From Chloroflexales bacterium ZM16-3 (GTDB lineage Bacteria > Chloroflexota > Chloroflexia > Chloroflexales > Chloroflexaceae), in NCBI GenBank assembly GCA_004138175.2, contig RYFE02000019.1, positions 1-64,000 of the forward strand: a stretch of 64,000 bases of DNA. The letters run 5' to 3'. Below are positions 20,342 through 29,083 of the stretch, in pieces. A program made the position numbers and the translations under genes. The first letter of the stretch is position 1. The number at the start of each line of letters is the position of its first letter. The notes under the pieces are model-generated. The model was not told where the DNA came from, searched no databases, and was given only the letters and a program-made list of their open reading frames with translations.

Positions 20342-20901
20342 CCTCTATTCCTCCTAGCTCCCTGAGGTATGTCGGCACCTTGTCTGCATGTGGTGTTGGG
20401 AGTGGCACCGAAGTAATATATAAAAGCTCCTCATAACAAGTAGCGAGGCATGGGGCTCGGATCGTGCGGGGAATGGCGGGAGAAGTTCATTCTCCCCAAG
20501 CAGCAATCGGCTAGATCATGGGGGCAACCTCCTTCGCGGGCCTGGCGATCAGCGGGCGCGACTCACGGCGACCCAAAAGGCGGGAACCATTGCGGTCGCT
20601 CGATCATATCTCTTAGCCGCCGATCATCGCGGCAGATGCCAGGTTTAGGTAAGATCTAAAGCAGAAGGCGTCGCCGGGCGGGGTTGCCGGAGGGAGGCGG
20701 GCGATGGTGTAGATATCAACGCAGGGGGGTGGTTGCTTTTTTGGGTTTGGTCGGCAGGTATTAGGTGATAAGGCTATGATATGTATATAAACGAAGATGA
20801 TCCCGAAGCTGAAGACGAAAAAAGTAAAGATGTCGTAAAGGCTGGCGCTATTGTATTGTATACACAGGCATGGGCTACGCAGAGCGAGAAAGGATCGTGC
20901 T
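20342..20901. other. 560-bp gap with no gene supported
   Basis: Between the propeller gene and the SDR gene I see only a short hairpin (GGGAGAA 20479-20485 / TTCTCCC 20491-20497). Longer open frames on both strands lack family likeness and appear spurious. Confidence 0.5.
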
Positions 20902-21789
20902 GTGATCGGTAAGACAGTGATGGTGACGGGGGCGAACTCGGGGATCGGGAAGGTGACGGCCCTAGAGCTGGCGCGCAAGGGGGCCACGCTGGTGATGCTC
21001 TGCCGGTCGCGCAGCAAGGGCGAGGCCGCTCGCGACGAGATCATCGCCCAGAGCGGCAGCGGGCAGGTCGAGCTGATCTTGGCCGACTTCGCCTCGCTCG
21101 ACTCGGTCCGTCGAGCCGCCACCGAATTCCTTGCCCGCCACGACCAGCTGCACGTCCTGGTGAATAACGCCGGGCTCTACATGGGCGAGCGTCTGCTCAG
21201 CCAGGAGGGCCACGAGATGACCTTCGCGGTCAACCATCTGGCCCCCTTCCTGCTGACAAACCTGCTGCTGGGTGCCCTGCGTGCCGCCGCGCCCGCGCGG
21301 GTGGTGACGGTCTCGTCGGGGGCGCATATGATGGGGCATATGCGCTTCGACGACCTAGACGCCACGCGGGGCTTCCAGGGCTTCCGGGCCTACAGCGACT
21401 CGAAGCTGGCCAACGTGCTCTTCAGCAACGAGCTGGCCCGCCGCCTCGCCGACGACGGGGTCACATCCAACAGCCTGCACCCCGGCGCGGTGGCCACCAA
21501 CTTCGGTGGCGACTCCGGCGGCCTGGGCGCCTTCTTCTTCCGCCTCGCCCGCCCGCTCTTCCTCAGCCCCGAGCAGGGCGCGCAGACCTCGATCTACCTA
21601 GCCTCGTCGCCCGAGGTTGAGGGCGTGACCGGGACATACTTTGCCAAAAGCCGCCCCGCACATAGCTCGTCCGAGTCGACCAACGCTGAGGTGCAGCGCC
21701 GACTCTGGGAGGTGAGCGCGGGGATGACGGGGGTCGGGGGTCGGGGGTCGGGGGTCGGGGGTCGGGAGTCGGGAGTCGGTGCGCCCTGA
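20902..21789 (+). CDS. Short-chain dehydrogenase/reductase, retinol-dehydrogenase-like
   Basis: The 295-aa SDR has the NAD(P)-binding motif TGANSGIG near the N-terminus, NNAG, VSSGAH and the catalytic YSDSK. It resembles the RDH/WWOX-like group of SDRs. The GTG at 20902 is the preferred start: AAAGGA precedes it by 7 nt and conserved sequence begins IGKTVMVTG right after. The last ~20 residues (GVGGRGSGVGGRESGVG) are encoded by an intergenic-type GGGGGTC repeat, so the C-terminus has been extended by the repeat. The substrate is unknown. Confidence 0.85.
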   Translation: MIGKTVMVTGANSGIGKVTALELARKGATLVMLCRSRSKGEAARDEIIAQSGSGQVELILADFASLDSVRRAATEFLARHDQLHVLVNNAGLYMGERLLSQEGHEMTFAVNHLAPFLLTNLLLGALRAAAPARVVTVSSGAHMMGHMRFDDLDATRGFQGFRAYSDSKLANVLFSNELARRLADDGVTSNSLHPGAVATNFGGDSGGLGAFFFRLARPLFLSPEQGAQTSIYLASSPEVEGVTGTYFAKSRPAHSSSESTNAEVQRRLWEVSAGMTGVGGRGSGVGGRESGVGAP

Positions 21790-21905
21790 CTCCCGGCTCC
21801 CGAATCCTGACTCCCACCATCCCCGCGTTGGTCGTTGACGTGATGGCGATGCTCTCAGTCGGTGCGCCCTGACTCCCGGCTCCCGACCCCCGACTCCTAA
21901 CTCTT
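21728..21905. repeat. GGGGGTCGG / CCCGACTCC repeat block
   Basis: Tandem GGGGGTC/GGGAGTC heptamers (21728-21779) run into C-rich complementary units. A 30-bp direct repeat is present twice (21774-21803 and 21857-21886). It overlaps the 3' end of the SDR gene. The same family occurs at 700-762. Confidence 0.75.
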
Positions 21906-21972
21906 GGTTGACAGGCGGCGCGGCCTCCTTTACACTTTCGCGGAACACTCACATATGTCTATGGGGGGCTGA

Positions 21973-22452
21973 ATGCGGCGCTTCCTCGCGGCCACACGCT
22001 ACATCGCGATCGTTCCGGTGGTCTGTATCTTTTTTGCGGCGACGGCCCTGCTCATCTACGGCGCGGTCGAGACCTATCAGGTGATCATCCACGCCTTTGC
22101 CGATGAGGTGAGCTCGAAGGGCGCCAAGGGGCTGCTGCTCTCGGCGATCGAGCTGGTCGATCTCTTCCTGCTCGGCACGGTGCTCTACGTGATCGCCGTC
22201 GGCCTCTACGAGCTGTTTGTAGACGACAGTCTGCCTCTGCCTCGCTGGCTTGAGATCCACGACCTGGACGACCTCAAGGAGAAGCTGATCGGCGTGGTGA
22301 TCGTGGTGCTGGGGGTGCTCTTCCTCGGCCAGGTGATCTCCTGGGACGGGAAGATCGACCTGCTCAGCCCCGGTGCCGCTGTGGCCCTGGTGATCGCCGC
22401 CCTGGCGTACTTCCTCAGCCTGAAGAAGAAAGAGTCGAAGGACAAGGCATGA
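21973..22452 (+). CDS. YqhA/UPF0114-family membrane protein
   Basis: The 159-aa protein has four likely membrane helices (IVPVVCIFFAATALLIYGAV, GLLLSAIELVDLFLLGTVLYV, LIGVVIVVLGVLFLGQVI, AVALVIAALAYFLSL). The conserved family core is present (ELVDLFLLGTVLYVIAVGLYELF, WLEIHDLDDLKEKLI). Function of the family is unproven. Its stop overlaps the start of the cation-exchanger gene (ATGA at 22449-22452), so the two are translationally coupled and may work together in ion handling. Confidence 0.85.
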   Translation: MRRFLAATRYIAIVPVVCIFFAATALLIYGAVETYQVIIHAFADEVSSKGAKGLLLSAIELVDLFLLGTVLYVIAVGLYELFVDDSLPLPRWLEIHDLDDLKEKLIGVVIVVLGVLFLGQVISWDGKIDLLSPGAAVALVIAALAYFLSLKKKESKDKA

Positions 22453-23570
22453 AGTGGCTGCGCTACATGATGGTGTTCGTGCCGGTGGCCTTCCTGCTGG
22501 AGTTCATCCCGGCCCTGAAGAATGACACCCTACTCTTCGCCGTCTGCTGTCTGGGGCTCATCCCTCTGGCTGGCTACCTGGGCGAGGCCACCGAGGAGCT
22601 GTCCGTCCACACCGGCCCGAAGATCGGCGGCCTTCTGAACGCAACCCTGGGCAACGCGGCAGAGCTGATCATCACCATCGTGGCCCTCCAGGCTGGCAAG
22701 TTTGAGCTGGTCAAGGCATCGATCACCGGATCGATCCTGGGCAACCTGCTGCTCATCCTGGGGGCCAGTCTGCTCTTCGGCGGGCTACGCCACGGCATCC
22801 AGCGCTTCGACCGTCAGGCCACCGGGGTGAGCGCCTCGATGATGACCCTGGCGGTGATCGGGCTGGCCATCCCGACGGTCTTTGAAGTGTTGCGACAGAT
22901 CAGTATTGGTGAGCTGAACGTCTTCAGCACCCAGGCCAACGACCAGGCGCTTAACGGGCTGAGCCTGGGCGTGGCCGCCATTCTGATGCTGCTCTATGTG
23001 ATGAGCCTGGTCTTCTCATTCCAGCAGCCCGAGCGCGGAGTGGGCGGGCCGACCGGCGTCGATGACCACCGCGAGAGTGATGCGCCGCACAAGGCCAAGT
23101 GGAGCGTGCCGATGGCCTCGGGCGTGCTGGCCGCCAGCACCCTGGCGATTGTCTTCCTGAGCGAGTTCCTGGTGGGCGCGGTCGAGCCGACGGTCGAGGC
23201 GCTCGGCCTGAGCGAGTTCTTCGTCGGCATCATCATCATCCCGCTGGTGGGCAACGTCGCCGAGCATATCGTCGGCGTGCAGATGGCCTTCAAGAACAAG
23301 ATGGATCTCTCGCTGGCGATCTCGCTCGGCTCCAGCACGCAGGTGGCGCTCTTCGTGGCCCCGCTGCTGGTCTTCGTCAGCCTGCTCTTCGGCCCCGAGA
23401 TGACGCTCTTCTTCAGCATTATGGAGGTGGCCGCGCTGACCCTCGCGGTGCTGATCGCCACGATTATCTCGGTGGACGGCGAGAGCAACTGGCTGGAGGG
23501 CGCGCAGCTCCTGGCGGTCTATGGGATCGTGGCCATGGGCTTCTTCTACCTCAGCCCGGTTGGGGGCTAA
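22449..23570 (+). CDS. cax: CaCA-family calcium/proton (cation) exchanger
   Basis: The 373-aa protein has about 11 hydrophobic helices and the two inverted signature repeats of CAX/ChaA antiporters: LGNAAELIITIVALQAGK in the first half and VGNVAEHIVGVQMAFKNK with LGSSTQVALFVAPLLV in the second. Family members export Ca2+ (or other cations) in exchange for H+. A cytoplasmic acidic/charged loop (about 190-215) divides the halves. It is translationally coupled to the YqhA-like gene. Confidence 0.9.
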   Translation: MKWLRYMMVFVPVAFLLEFIPALKNDTLLFAVCCLGLIPLAGYLGEATEELSVHTGPKIGGLLNATLGNAAELIITIVALQAGKFELVKASITGSILGNLLLILGASLLFGGLRHGIQRFDRQATGVSASMMTLAVIGLAIPTVFEVLRQISIGELNVFSTQANDQALNGLSLGVAAILMLLYVMSLVFSFQQPERGVGGPTGVDDHRESDAPHKAKWSVPMASGVLAASTLAIVFLSEFLVGAVEPTVEALGLSEFFVGIIIIPLVGNVAEHIVGVQMAFKNKMDLSLAISLGSSTQVALFVAPLLVFVSLLFGPEMTLFFSIMEVAALTLAVLIATIISVDGESNWLEGAQLLAVYGIVAMGFFYLSPVGG

Positions 23571-23687
23571 TCGGGTTGTTTGCCGAACAGGTCCGTAGCC
23601 TGTTATCCCCTGCGGGGCGGGCGGGCATCGCAGCTAGCGGCTAATCACGCGCTGACCAGGCTGGCAGGCGGTCGGTGGACTGACCAC

Positions 23688-25364
23688 CTACTCTCTCCCG
23701 CGCAGCAGCGCAAACCCCAGCGCCACGGCGGACAGCACTGCGCCGACTGATCCAACCGTGAGCAGGATCGTCGGCGCGGTGCCCTGCCAGCCACCGATGC
23801 CCACAGCGATCGCCACCATACCCACGCCGAGCAGCAGTGCGGCGAGCACCATGGCCACCGCCAGCCGGTTTGCCGCCCCGATGATCGCCCCCCCCAGCCG
23901 ACGCAGCTCCAGCTCGCGGGTCTGCACCTTCAGCTCGCCGTCGCTCAGGCGATGCAGCAGGTCGCTGATCTGGTGCGGCAGCTCCAGGGCCGTCTCGCCG
24001 AGCAGGCGGCTGCTACTCATCGCCCGCTTGCCAAGGGCGGCGGGCGAGAACTGCTCGGCGATAGCGTTCCTGACATAGGGTCGGGCAATCCCGAAGACAT
24101 CCAGGCTCGGGTCGAGCTGCACGCCCAGGCCCTCCATCATCACCAGAGCCTTGAGCAAGATGGCCAGCGGCCCCGGCATGCTAATCTGGTGGCGGCGCAG
24201 CAGCGCAAGCAGCTCGCCGATCGTCTCGCGGGCCGAGAGATCGCTCAGGGGGCGATCCACAAAGCCCTCGGTAAAATGCTCCATGTCGCGGCGCAGCCCA
24301 GGCGTGATCGCCCGCCGCGAGATCACCCCCAGCTGCTCAAGCGTGTGCAGCAGCGACCCCGTGTCGTGGTCGATCAGGGCGGACAGCAGCAGCAGCAGCC
24401 CCTGCGTTGTCGGTCGATCCAAGCTGCCCACCTGCCCGAAGTCCACCATCCCCAGGCGGTTGCCGTCCAGGGCGAAGAAGTTGCCGGGGTGCGGGTCGCT
24501 GTGGAAGAAGCCGAAGCTGAAGATCTCCTTGAGGATCACCTCCATGCTGCTGCGGGCCAGGAGCACCCGGTCGATGCCGACCGCAGCGAGCGCGGGCAGG
24601 TCGTTGATCTTCACCCCGAAGAGCCGCTCGATGGTGAGCACGCGGGCGTCGGTGTAGTCCCAGTAGATTGTTGGGATAGAGACCTGGGGCGTCTCGGTGA
24701 AGAGCTGGCGGAAACGGTCGGCGTTGCGCCCCTCGCGCCGGTAGTCCAGCTCGGCGTGCAGGGTCATGCTGAACTCGCGAACCAGCTCGCTGACGCGGTA
24801 TTGGGCTGCGAGGGGCATGCGATCCTCGGCCAGAGCGGCGAGGTCGGCGAGAATAGCCAGGTCGGTATGGATTCGCCCGGCGATATCAGGGCGCTGTACC
24901 TTGATCACCACCCGCTCACCGCTATGGAGGGTGGCCGCGTGAACCTGGCCGAGCGAGGCCGCCGCGAGCGGGGCGTGCTCAAAGCTGGCGAATAGCTCGC
25001 TGATCGGTCGCCCGAGCGACTCCTCGATGGTGGCGATGGCGATGTGGCTCGGGAAGGGGGGCACCGTATCCTGGAGCTTGCTCAGCTCGTGGACAAACTC
25101 GGCGGGCAGCAGATCGGGGCGGGTGCTGAGGGTCTGCCCAAGCTTCACAAAGGCTGGCCCGAGCGCGATCAGCGCCTCGCGGAGACGCTCGGCGCTGCTG
25201 AGAGGCGGGGTCGGGGGCACGCGCAGCACCACCCGGCGCGGCAGCGAGAGCAGCGAGAGCAGGCCGAGCTGCTCCACAACATAGCCGAAGCCGTGCCCGA
25301 CCAGCACCTGTGCGATCTCACGGTAGCGGCCCAGGTAGCGGGCCTGTCGGACAAGTGGCCACAT
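23688..25364 (-). CDS. ABC1/UbiB-family atypical kinase
   Basis: The 558-aa protein carries the ADCK/UbiB hallmarks: KxGQ motif (FVKLGQTLSTRPDLLP), the A-rich loop AAASLGQVHAA, VIKVQRP, the catalytic FHSDPHPGNFF and MVDFGQVG. Two C-terminal transmembrane helices follow (NRLAVAMVLAALLLGVGMVA and ILLTVGSVGAVLSAVALGFA). Family members support quinone or lipid metabolism at membranes. Start at 25364; the upstream gap is occupied by an AT-rich inverted repeat. Function here is by family only. Confidence 0.88.
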   Translation of the reverse strand: MWPLVRQARYLGRYREIAQVLVGHGFGYVVEQLGLLSLLSLPRRVVLRVPPTPPLSSAERLREALIALGPAFVKLGQTLSTRPDLLPAEFVHELSKLQDTVPPFPSHIAIATIEESLGRPISELFASFEHAPLAAASLGQVHAATLHSGERVVIKVQRPDIAGRIHTDLAILADLAALAEDRMPLAAQYRVSELVREFSMTLHAELDYRREGRNADRFRQLFTETPQVSIPTIYWDYTDARVLTIERLFGVKINDLPALAAVGIDRVLLARSSMEVILKEIFSFGFFHSDPHPGNFFALDGNRLGMVDFGQVGSLDRPTTQGLLLLLSALIDHDTGSLLHTLEQLGVISRRAITPGLRRDMEHFTEGFVDRPLSDLSARETIGELLALLRRHQISMPGPLAILLKALVMMEGLGVQLDPSLDVFGIARPYVRNAIAEQFSPAALGKRAMSSSRLLGETALELPHQISDLLHRLSDGELKVQTRELELRRLGGAIIGAANRLAVAMVLAALLLGVGMVAIAVGIGGWQGTAPTILLTVGSVGAVLSAVALGFALLRGRE

Positions 25365-25375
25365 GATGAATTATG

Positions 25376-25430
25376 AATGTTGAATTATGAATATTGAATG
25401 CCGAGCATTCAACATTTATAATTCAACATT
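25376..25430. repeat. AT-rich inverted repeat of the GAATGTTGAAT family
   Basis: AATGTTGAATTATGAATATT... (25376-25401) is largely complementary to 25404-25430. It forms the gap between two minus-strand genes and supplies the last codons (LNVEL) of the DgkA-like gene. A related repeat lies at 62756-62869. Confidence 0.65.
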
Positions 25431-25862
25431 CAACATTGGCAGGAGGTGCGGGAGAAACACAATACAGCCGATGATCACGGCGGCGATGGCGCAGATCAGC
25501 ACGGTGCCGGCGGCCACATCCTTGGCGATCTTAGCAAGCGGGTGGCGGACGCTGGTGGCCACATCCACGGCGGCCTCGATGGCCGTATTCACGCCCTCGG
25601 CGGCCAGCACCAACGTGATCACCAGCACCAGGGCGAGCCACTCCCAGCGCTCAAGGCCAAGGGTGAAGCCAAGGGCCACGGCGCAGGTGCCCACAAGCAG
25701 GTGGATCTGAGCGTTGCGCTGGGTTGAAACCATGTGCTGGAGCCCAGTGAAGGCGTAGCCGAAGGCAGCGATCAACGAGCTTGTGCGTCGGTCGATCCTG
25801 CGGCGCGTCGGTCGATCCGCCGCGTGTCGGGGCGGCGGCTCCAGCGTGTGATGATGACTCAT
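25416..25862 (-). CDS. dgkA: Diacylglycerol kinase-type (DgkA/undecaprenol kinase) integral membrane protein
   Basis: The 148-aa protein has the small prokaryotic DGK layout with three membrane helices. The catalytic segment is EGVNTAIEAAVDVAT, followed by HPLAKIAKDVAAGTVLICAI. Family enzymes phosphorylate diacylglycerol or undecaprenol. GGAG lies about 5 nt before the ATG at 25862. An N-terminal extension of about 30 charged residues (with HHH and RRR) is unusual. The last five residues come from the downstream repeat. Confidence 0.88.
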   Translation of the reverse strand: MSHHHTLEPPPRHAADRPTRRRIDRRTSSLIAAFGYAFTGLQHMVSTQRNAQIHLLVGTCAVALGFTLGLERWEWLALVLVITLVLAAEGVNTAIEAAVDVATSVRHPLAKIAKDVAAGTVLICAIAAVIIGCIVFLPHLLPMLNVEL

Positions 25863-25984
25863 GGTGCTCCAGGGCCAGTGTTCTGTCGATATGCGAGGAT
25901 TATACACGATGCCGCCGGTGCGACCTCGCTGGCGACTGGACGGAGCGCCAGGCTCAGCCGTAGAGGTGGGTCGCGAATCGCTGG

Positions 25985-26983
25985 TTATGATTGCCCCCTG
26001 CGGCGGTAGGTTCCAGCGCGCACCTGCTCGGCGAAGAGCTTCGCCTCGGCGACCCAGTCCTCCGGGCTGATATTCTGCCAGCTCTCGGGGCTGATGATCG
26101 AGCGGACATCCTCGGGTGCCATGCCAGCGAGCTGTTCAAAGGTGAAGACGCCAGCATCGAAGAGCCGCTGCTCGTAGACTAGGCCGATCTCGTTGATATC
26201 GATCAGTGGGTCGCGACGGCCTATGCCCTCATCCGGGGCGGGAGCGACGGTCTCCACATTGCGCAGGGTCAGGCTATCCATACCGGCACCACTGAGCGAC
26301 ACCCCGCGTGCCGCTGCGCGGGCGGCATCAAGCTCGTCCCGCAGGCCTGTGGTCTCATCCTGCATACGGGTGCTCTCAGCCCGCAGGCGGGCGTTCTCGG
26401 AACGCAGCCCGAAGATCTGCCCCTGGAGGGGTTCGAGCTCGCCAACGCGCTGCTGGAGCGCCTCGACATTGCGTGTGGTCTCGTCCTGCATACGCGTACT
26501 CTCGGCCTGTAGGCGGGCGTTCTCGGAACGCAGCCCGCCGACCTGTGCCTGGAGGGGTTCGAGCTCGCCGACGCGCTGCTGGAGCGCCTCGACATTGCGG
26601 GCGTTCTCCTCCTGCATACGCGTACTCTCGGCCTGCAGGCGGGCGTTCTCGGAACGCAGCCCGCCGACCTGTGCCTGAAGAGGTTCGAGCTCGTCGACGC
26701 GCTGCTGGAGCGCCTTGACATGCTGATTGAGCTGATCCGATCGCTCGCCGCAGGCACGCAGATCGGCATCCAGGCGGCTCCGCTCAGCCTGGGCGGTGCG
26801 CACATCGGCAGACAGCCGATCACGCTCGATCCGAAACTCGTTCGAGGGCGGCTGATCCGTGCGGGCCGTCTCCAGATCCGCCTGTAGCGTGGCCATCCGT
26901 CGCCGCCAGTACCACCAATTGATCACCCACGCGACAAGCCCACCGATCAGTGCGCCTAATGCAATCCACCACAGCCAGTCCAT
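25985..26983 (-). CDS. Membrane-anchored coiled-coil protein with three 42-residue repeats and a C-terminal HhH-like domain
   Basis: The 332-aa protein starts with one membrane helix (WLWWIALGALIGGLVAWVIN) followed by WRRRM. A long coiled coil contains three consecutive 42-residue (126-bp) near-identical repeats opening ALQQRV(D/G)ELEPLQAQ and containing SENARLQAESTRMQ. The last ~70 residues (INEIGLVYEQRLFDAGVFTF then EQLAGMAPEDV) match the helix-hairpin-helix domain found at the end of many LapA/KID-like or DUF4332-type proteins. GGGAG 6 nt upstream supports the ATG at 26983. It could be a spacer or scaffold protein of the inner membrane; the role is unknown. Confidence 0.7.
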   Translation of the reverse strand: MDWLWWIALGALIGGLVAWVINWWYWRRRMATLQADLETARTDQPPSNEFRIERDRLSADVRTAQAERSRLDADLRACGERSDQLNQHVKALQQRVDELEPLQAQVGGLRSENARLQAESTRMQEENARNVEALQQRVGELEPLQAQVGGLRSENARLQAESTRMQDETTRNVEALQQRVGELEPLQGQIFGLRSENARLRAESTRMQDETTGLRDELDAARAAARGVSLSGAGMDSLTLRNVETVAPAPDEGIGRRDPLIDINEIGLVYEQRLFDAGVFTFEQLAGMAPEDVRSIISPESWQNISPEDWVAEAKLFAEQVRAGTYRRRGQS

Positions 26984-27128
26984 CACATACTCCCTGGCTC
27001 AAAAGCAGCGGTAATACCGCACAGCGTGTACCTACGGGGTAGAATGACCCTATCCTAACATAAACGCCACCAGTCTTGACAGATCACACCGCAGCGGCAG
27101 AGTACGATTGGCGCAATCAGCGCAGAGC

Positions 27129-27162
27129 GCAGGCAGGTTCAGCTATAATAGCGCCTGCCTGC
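27129..27162 (+). promoter_or_regulatory. Promoter with an inverted-repeat operator over the -10
   Basis: GCAGGCAGG (27129-27137) and CCTGCCTGC (27154-27162) flank a TATAAT (27144-27149). This is a typical layout for repressor control of the phosphatase gene 47 bp downstream. Confidence 0.5.
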
Positions 27163-27208
27163 AAGGGCAGCAGATACCCGCTGAGCAGTACACACGAGGG
27201 AACGCAGC

Positions 27209-27850
27209 ATGCGCATGATTATTGTCCGTCACGGCGAGAGCGAGTGGAACCGCATCCACCGCTACCAGGGCCAGGCCGACTCGTCGCTCTCTGAGTTGGG
27301 GCTACGTCAGGCCGAGGCGCTCGCCGAGCGTCTGAAGAACGAGCAGATCGACCATATCTATAGCAGCCGACTCCAGCGGGCAGCCCGCACCGCTCAGGCG
27401 ATTGCCGCTCATCATAGCAGCACTCCCTTCGAGTACGCCGACGAGCTGCTGGAGATCTCTCACGGTGAGTGGGAGGGCAAGTTTATCGATGAGATCACCG
27501 AGCGCTACAGCGAGGGCCTGCGCGAGTGGCGCGAGCACCCCACCCGCTCACAGATGCCCGGCGGCGAGAGCTTCTCCAACGTCCTCAAGCGCACGATGGA
27601 CTTTCAGGAGCGGACCATCGCGAAGCATAAGGGCCAGACTATCCTGGTGAGCACCCACGACGTGATCGTGAAGATCCTCGTCGCCGACTCGCTGGGCATG
27701 AATATGGATCGCATCAACCGGATCTGGGTCACAAACGCCAGCATCAGTGTGATTGAGTACGGCGACGACTTGCCCTACCTCGTCTCGCTGAGTGAGGCAT
27801 GTCACCTCGGCACCCTGGCCAGCACCCGCGCGGGACAGAAGGCACTGTAG
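27209..27850 (+). CDS. Histidine phosphatase (phosphoglycerate-mutase superfamily)
   Basis: The 213-aa protein carries the RHGESEWN catalytic motif at residues 7-14, SSRLQRAARTAQAIA, the acidic EISHGEWEGK segment and the second catalytic His in LVSTHDVIVKIL. Members remove phosphate from sugars, nucleotides or cofactors, or act as cofactor-dependent mutases; the substrate cannot be fixed from sequence. GAGG precedes the ATG. It is monocistronic and possibly repressor-controlled (see 27129). Confidence 0.85.
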   Translation: MRMIIVRHGESEWNRIHRYQGQADSSLSELGLRQAEALAERLKNEQIDHIYSSRLQRAARTAQAIAAHHSSTPFEYADELLEISHGEWEGKFIDEITERYSEGLREWREHPTRSQMPGGESFSNVLKRTMDFQERTIAKHKGQTILVSTHDVIVKILVADSLGMNMDRINRIWVTNASISVIEYGDDLPYLVSLSEACHLGTLASTRAGQKAL

Positions 27851-27862
27851 GTAAAGGTAAAA

Positions 27863-28150
27863 GGGCAATACCGCAGAAGTAACCCTGTGAAGGCAATACC
27901 GCAGAAGGAACGCTGTGAGGCGTCCTGTCATTCTGAGCGCAGCGAAGAATCCCGGCCGGGACCCTTCGCTTCGCTCAGGGTGACAGCGTTACTTATGCTC
28001 TATTGCCTGTGAAGTGTTCTGTCATTCTGAGCGCAGCGAAGAATCCCGGCCGGGATTCTTCGCTGCGCTCAGCGTGACATGGGTGACAGGGTTACTTCTG
28101 CGGTATTGCGTAAAAGGTAAAAGGGCAATACCGCAGAAGTAACGCTGTGA
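27863..28150. repeat. Dispersed repeat cluster: two 60-bp palindromes plus GGCAATACCGCAGAAG units
   Basis: Two near-palindromic 60-bp copies (27926-27985 and 28020-28079) each open TGTCATTCTGAGCGCAGCG and fold back on themselves through CCCGGCCGGG. They are embedded among three direct copies and one inverted copy of GGCAATACCGCAGAAG. This is a miniature repeat family, not a gene. Confidence 0.8.
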
Positions 28151-28196
28151 GGTGAATGGGGGTATCATCGGTTCGTATCTTGACAAGGAGGAACCG

Positions 28197-28494
28197 ATGA
28201 AGACCCCGCAGCGATTATACCCGAGTGCCCGGATCATCTACCATCCAGAACTATCGGCATGCCCGGTCTGTGGAGGCTCCCTGATGCTCGCCAACTATGT
28301 ACTCTGGGACAAAACGGTGCAAACCTTATGCCTATCTCCCCTTGCTGGCCGGGTATACCCGCCAGCAGCGGTCCCTCTTGGACGCAGCCACCGCGCCAAT
28401 GCATCAGGCACCTGCTGCGCTCAGGGCATCACAGCGTTACTTATTTGATGTACCCATCGACTGGCCGGGCTGTGCGCCCTACCTTCGCCCCTAG
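28197..28494 (+). pseudogene. Decayed transposase remnant
   Basis: A frame with good AAGGAGG encodes MKTPQRLYPSARIIYHPE then SACPVCGGSLML, a zinc-knuckle N-terminus I associate with a large Chloroflexota transposase family. It collapses after WDKTVQTL. A second frame (28330-28494) continues LPLLAGYTRQQRSLLDAATA. The two frames together look like an internally deleted, frameshifted transposase gene. The family assignment is from memory only. Confidence 0.45.
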
Positions 28495-28564
28495 CGTCGA
28501 TTGCAGATTGCAGATTGCAGCCAGGCGCAGCGGCCTCATTCACCAGCTGTATCAAGGAGCCCCG

Positions 28565-29083
28565 ATATCCACTCGCACCCTCGGCTTTATCACGCTCACC
28601 AGCTATGTGCTGACCATCCTCGCCGCCAACCTGGCGATCACGTACCTCGGCATCGTCCCGGTCGGCCTGGGCCTGATGGTCCCCGCCGGCGTCTACTTCG
28701 CCGGCCTGGCCTTCTCGCTGCGCGACGCGCTCCAGGAGACCCTCGGCCGGCGCTGGGTGGTCGTGGCCATCCTGCTCGGCGCGGCGGTATCGGCGGCGCT
28801 GAGCGCCCAGCTGGCCCTGGCCAGCGGCCTGGCCTTCCTCGTCAGCGAGCTGGCCGACTTCGTGGTCTACACGCCGCTGCGCCAGCGCAGCTGGCTCGGC
28901 GCGGTGGTCGCCTCCAACACGGTCGGCGCGGTGGTCGATAGCGCGCTCTTCCTCTGGCTGGCCTTCGGCTCGCTGGCGTTCCTCTCCGGCCAGATCGTCG
29001 GCAAGCTCTGGATGACTGCCCTCACCGTCGTGATCATCCTGGCCTGGCGGCGTTTCTCCGGCCGCGCCGCGCGGGAGGCGTGA
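28565..29083 (+). CDS. VUT-family (queuosine-precursor-type) transporter, apparent ATA start
   Basis: The 172-aa, six-helix protein matches the VUT/YhhQ family, many members of which import 7-deazaguanine precursors (preQ0/preQ1). Typical segments are RTLGFITLTSYVLTILAANL, VPAGVYFAGLAFSLRDALQE, LVSELADFVVYTPLRQR, SNTVGAVVDSALFL and GQIVGKLWMT. Conserved sequence begins at (I)STRTLGF, exactly 5 nt after a perfect AAGGAG (28554-28559), where the codon is ATA instead of ATG. No ATG/GTG/TTG fits better. Either ATA is used or the start is mutated. The stop overlaps the DUF366 gene (TGATG). Confidence 0.8.
   Translation: MSTRTLGFITLTSYVLTILAANLAITYLGIVPVGLGLMVPAGVYFAGLAFSLRDALQETLGRRWVVVAILLGAAVSAALSAQLALASGLAFLVSELADFVVYTPLRQRSWLGAVVASNTVGAVVDSALFLWLAFGSLAFLSGQIVGKLWMTALTVVIILAWRRFSGRAAREA

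Noticed and set aside
20450-20659. Small frame in the gap before the SDR gene
   Set aside because: No ribosome site, no family likeness, atypical composition.
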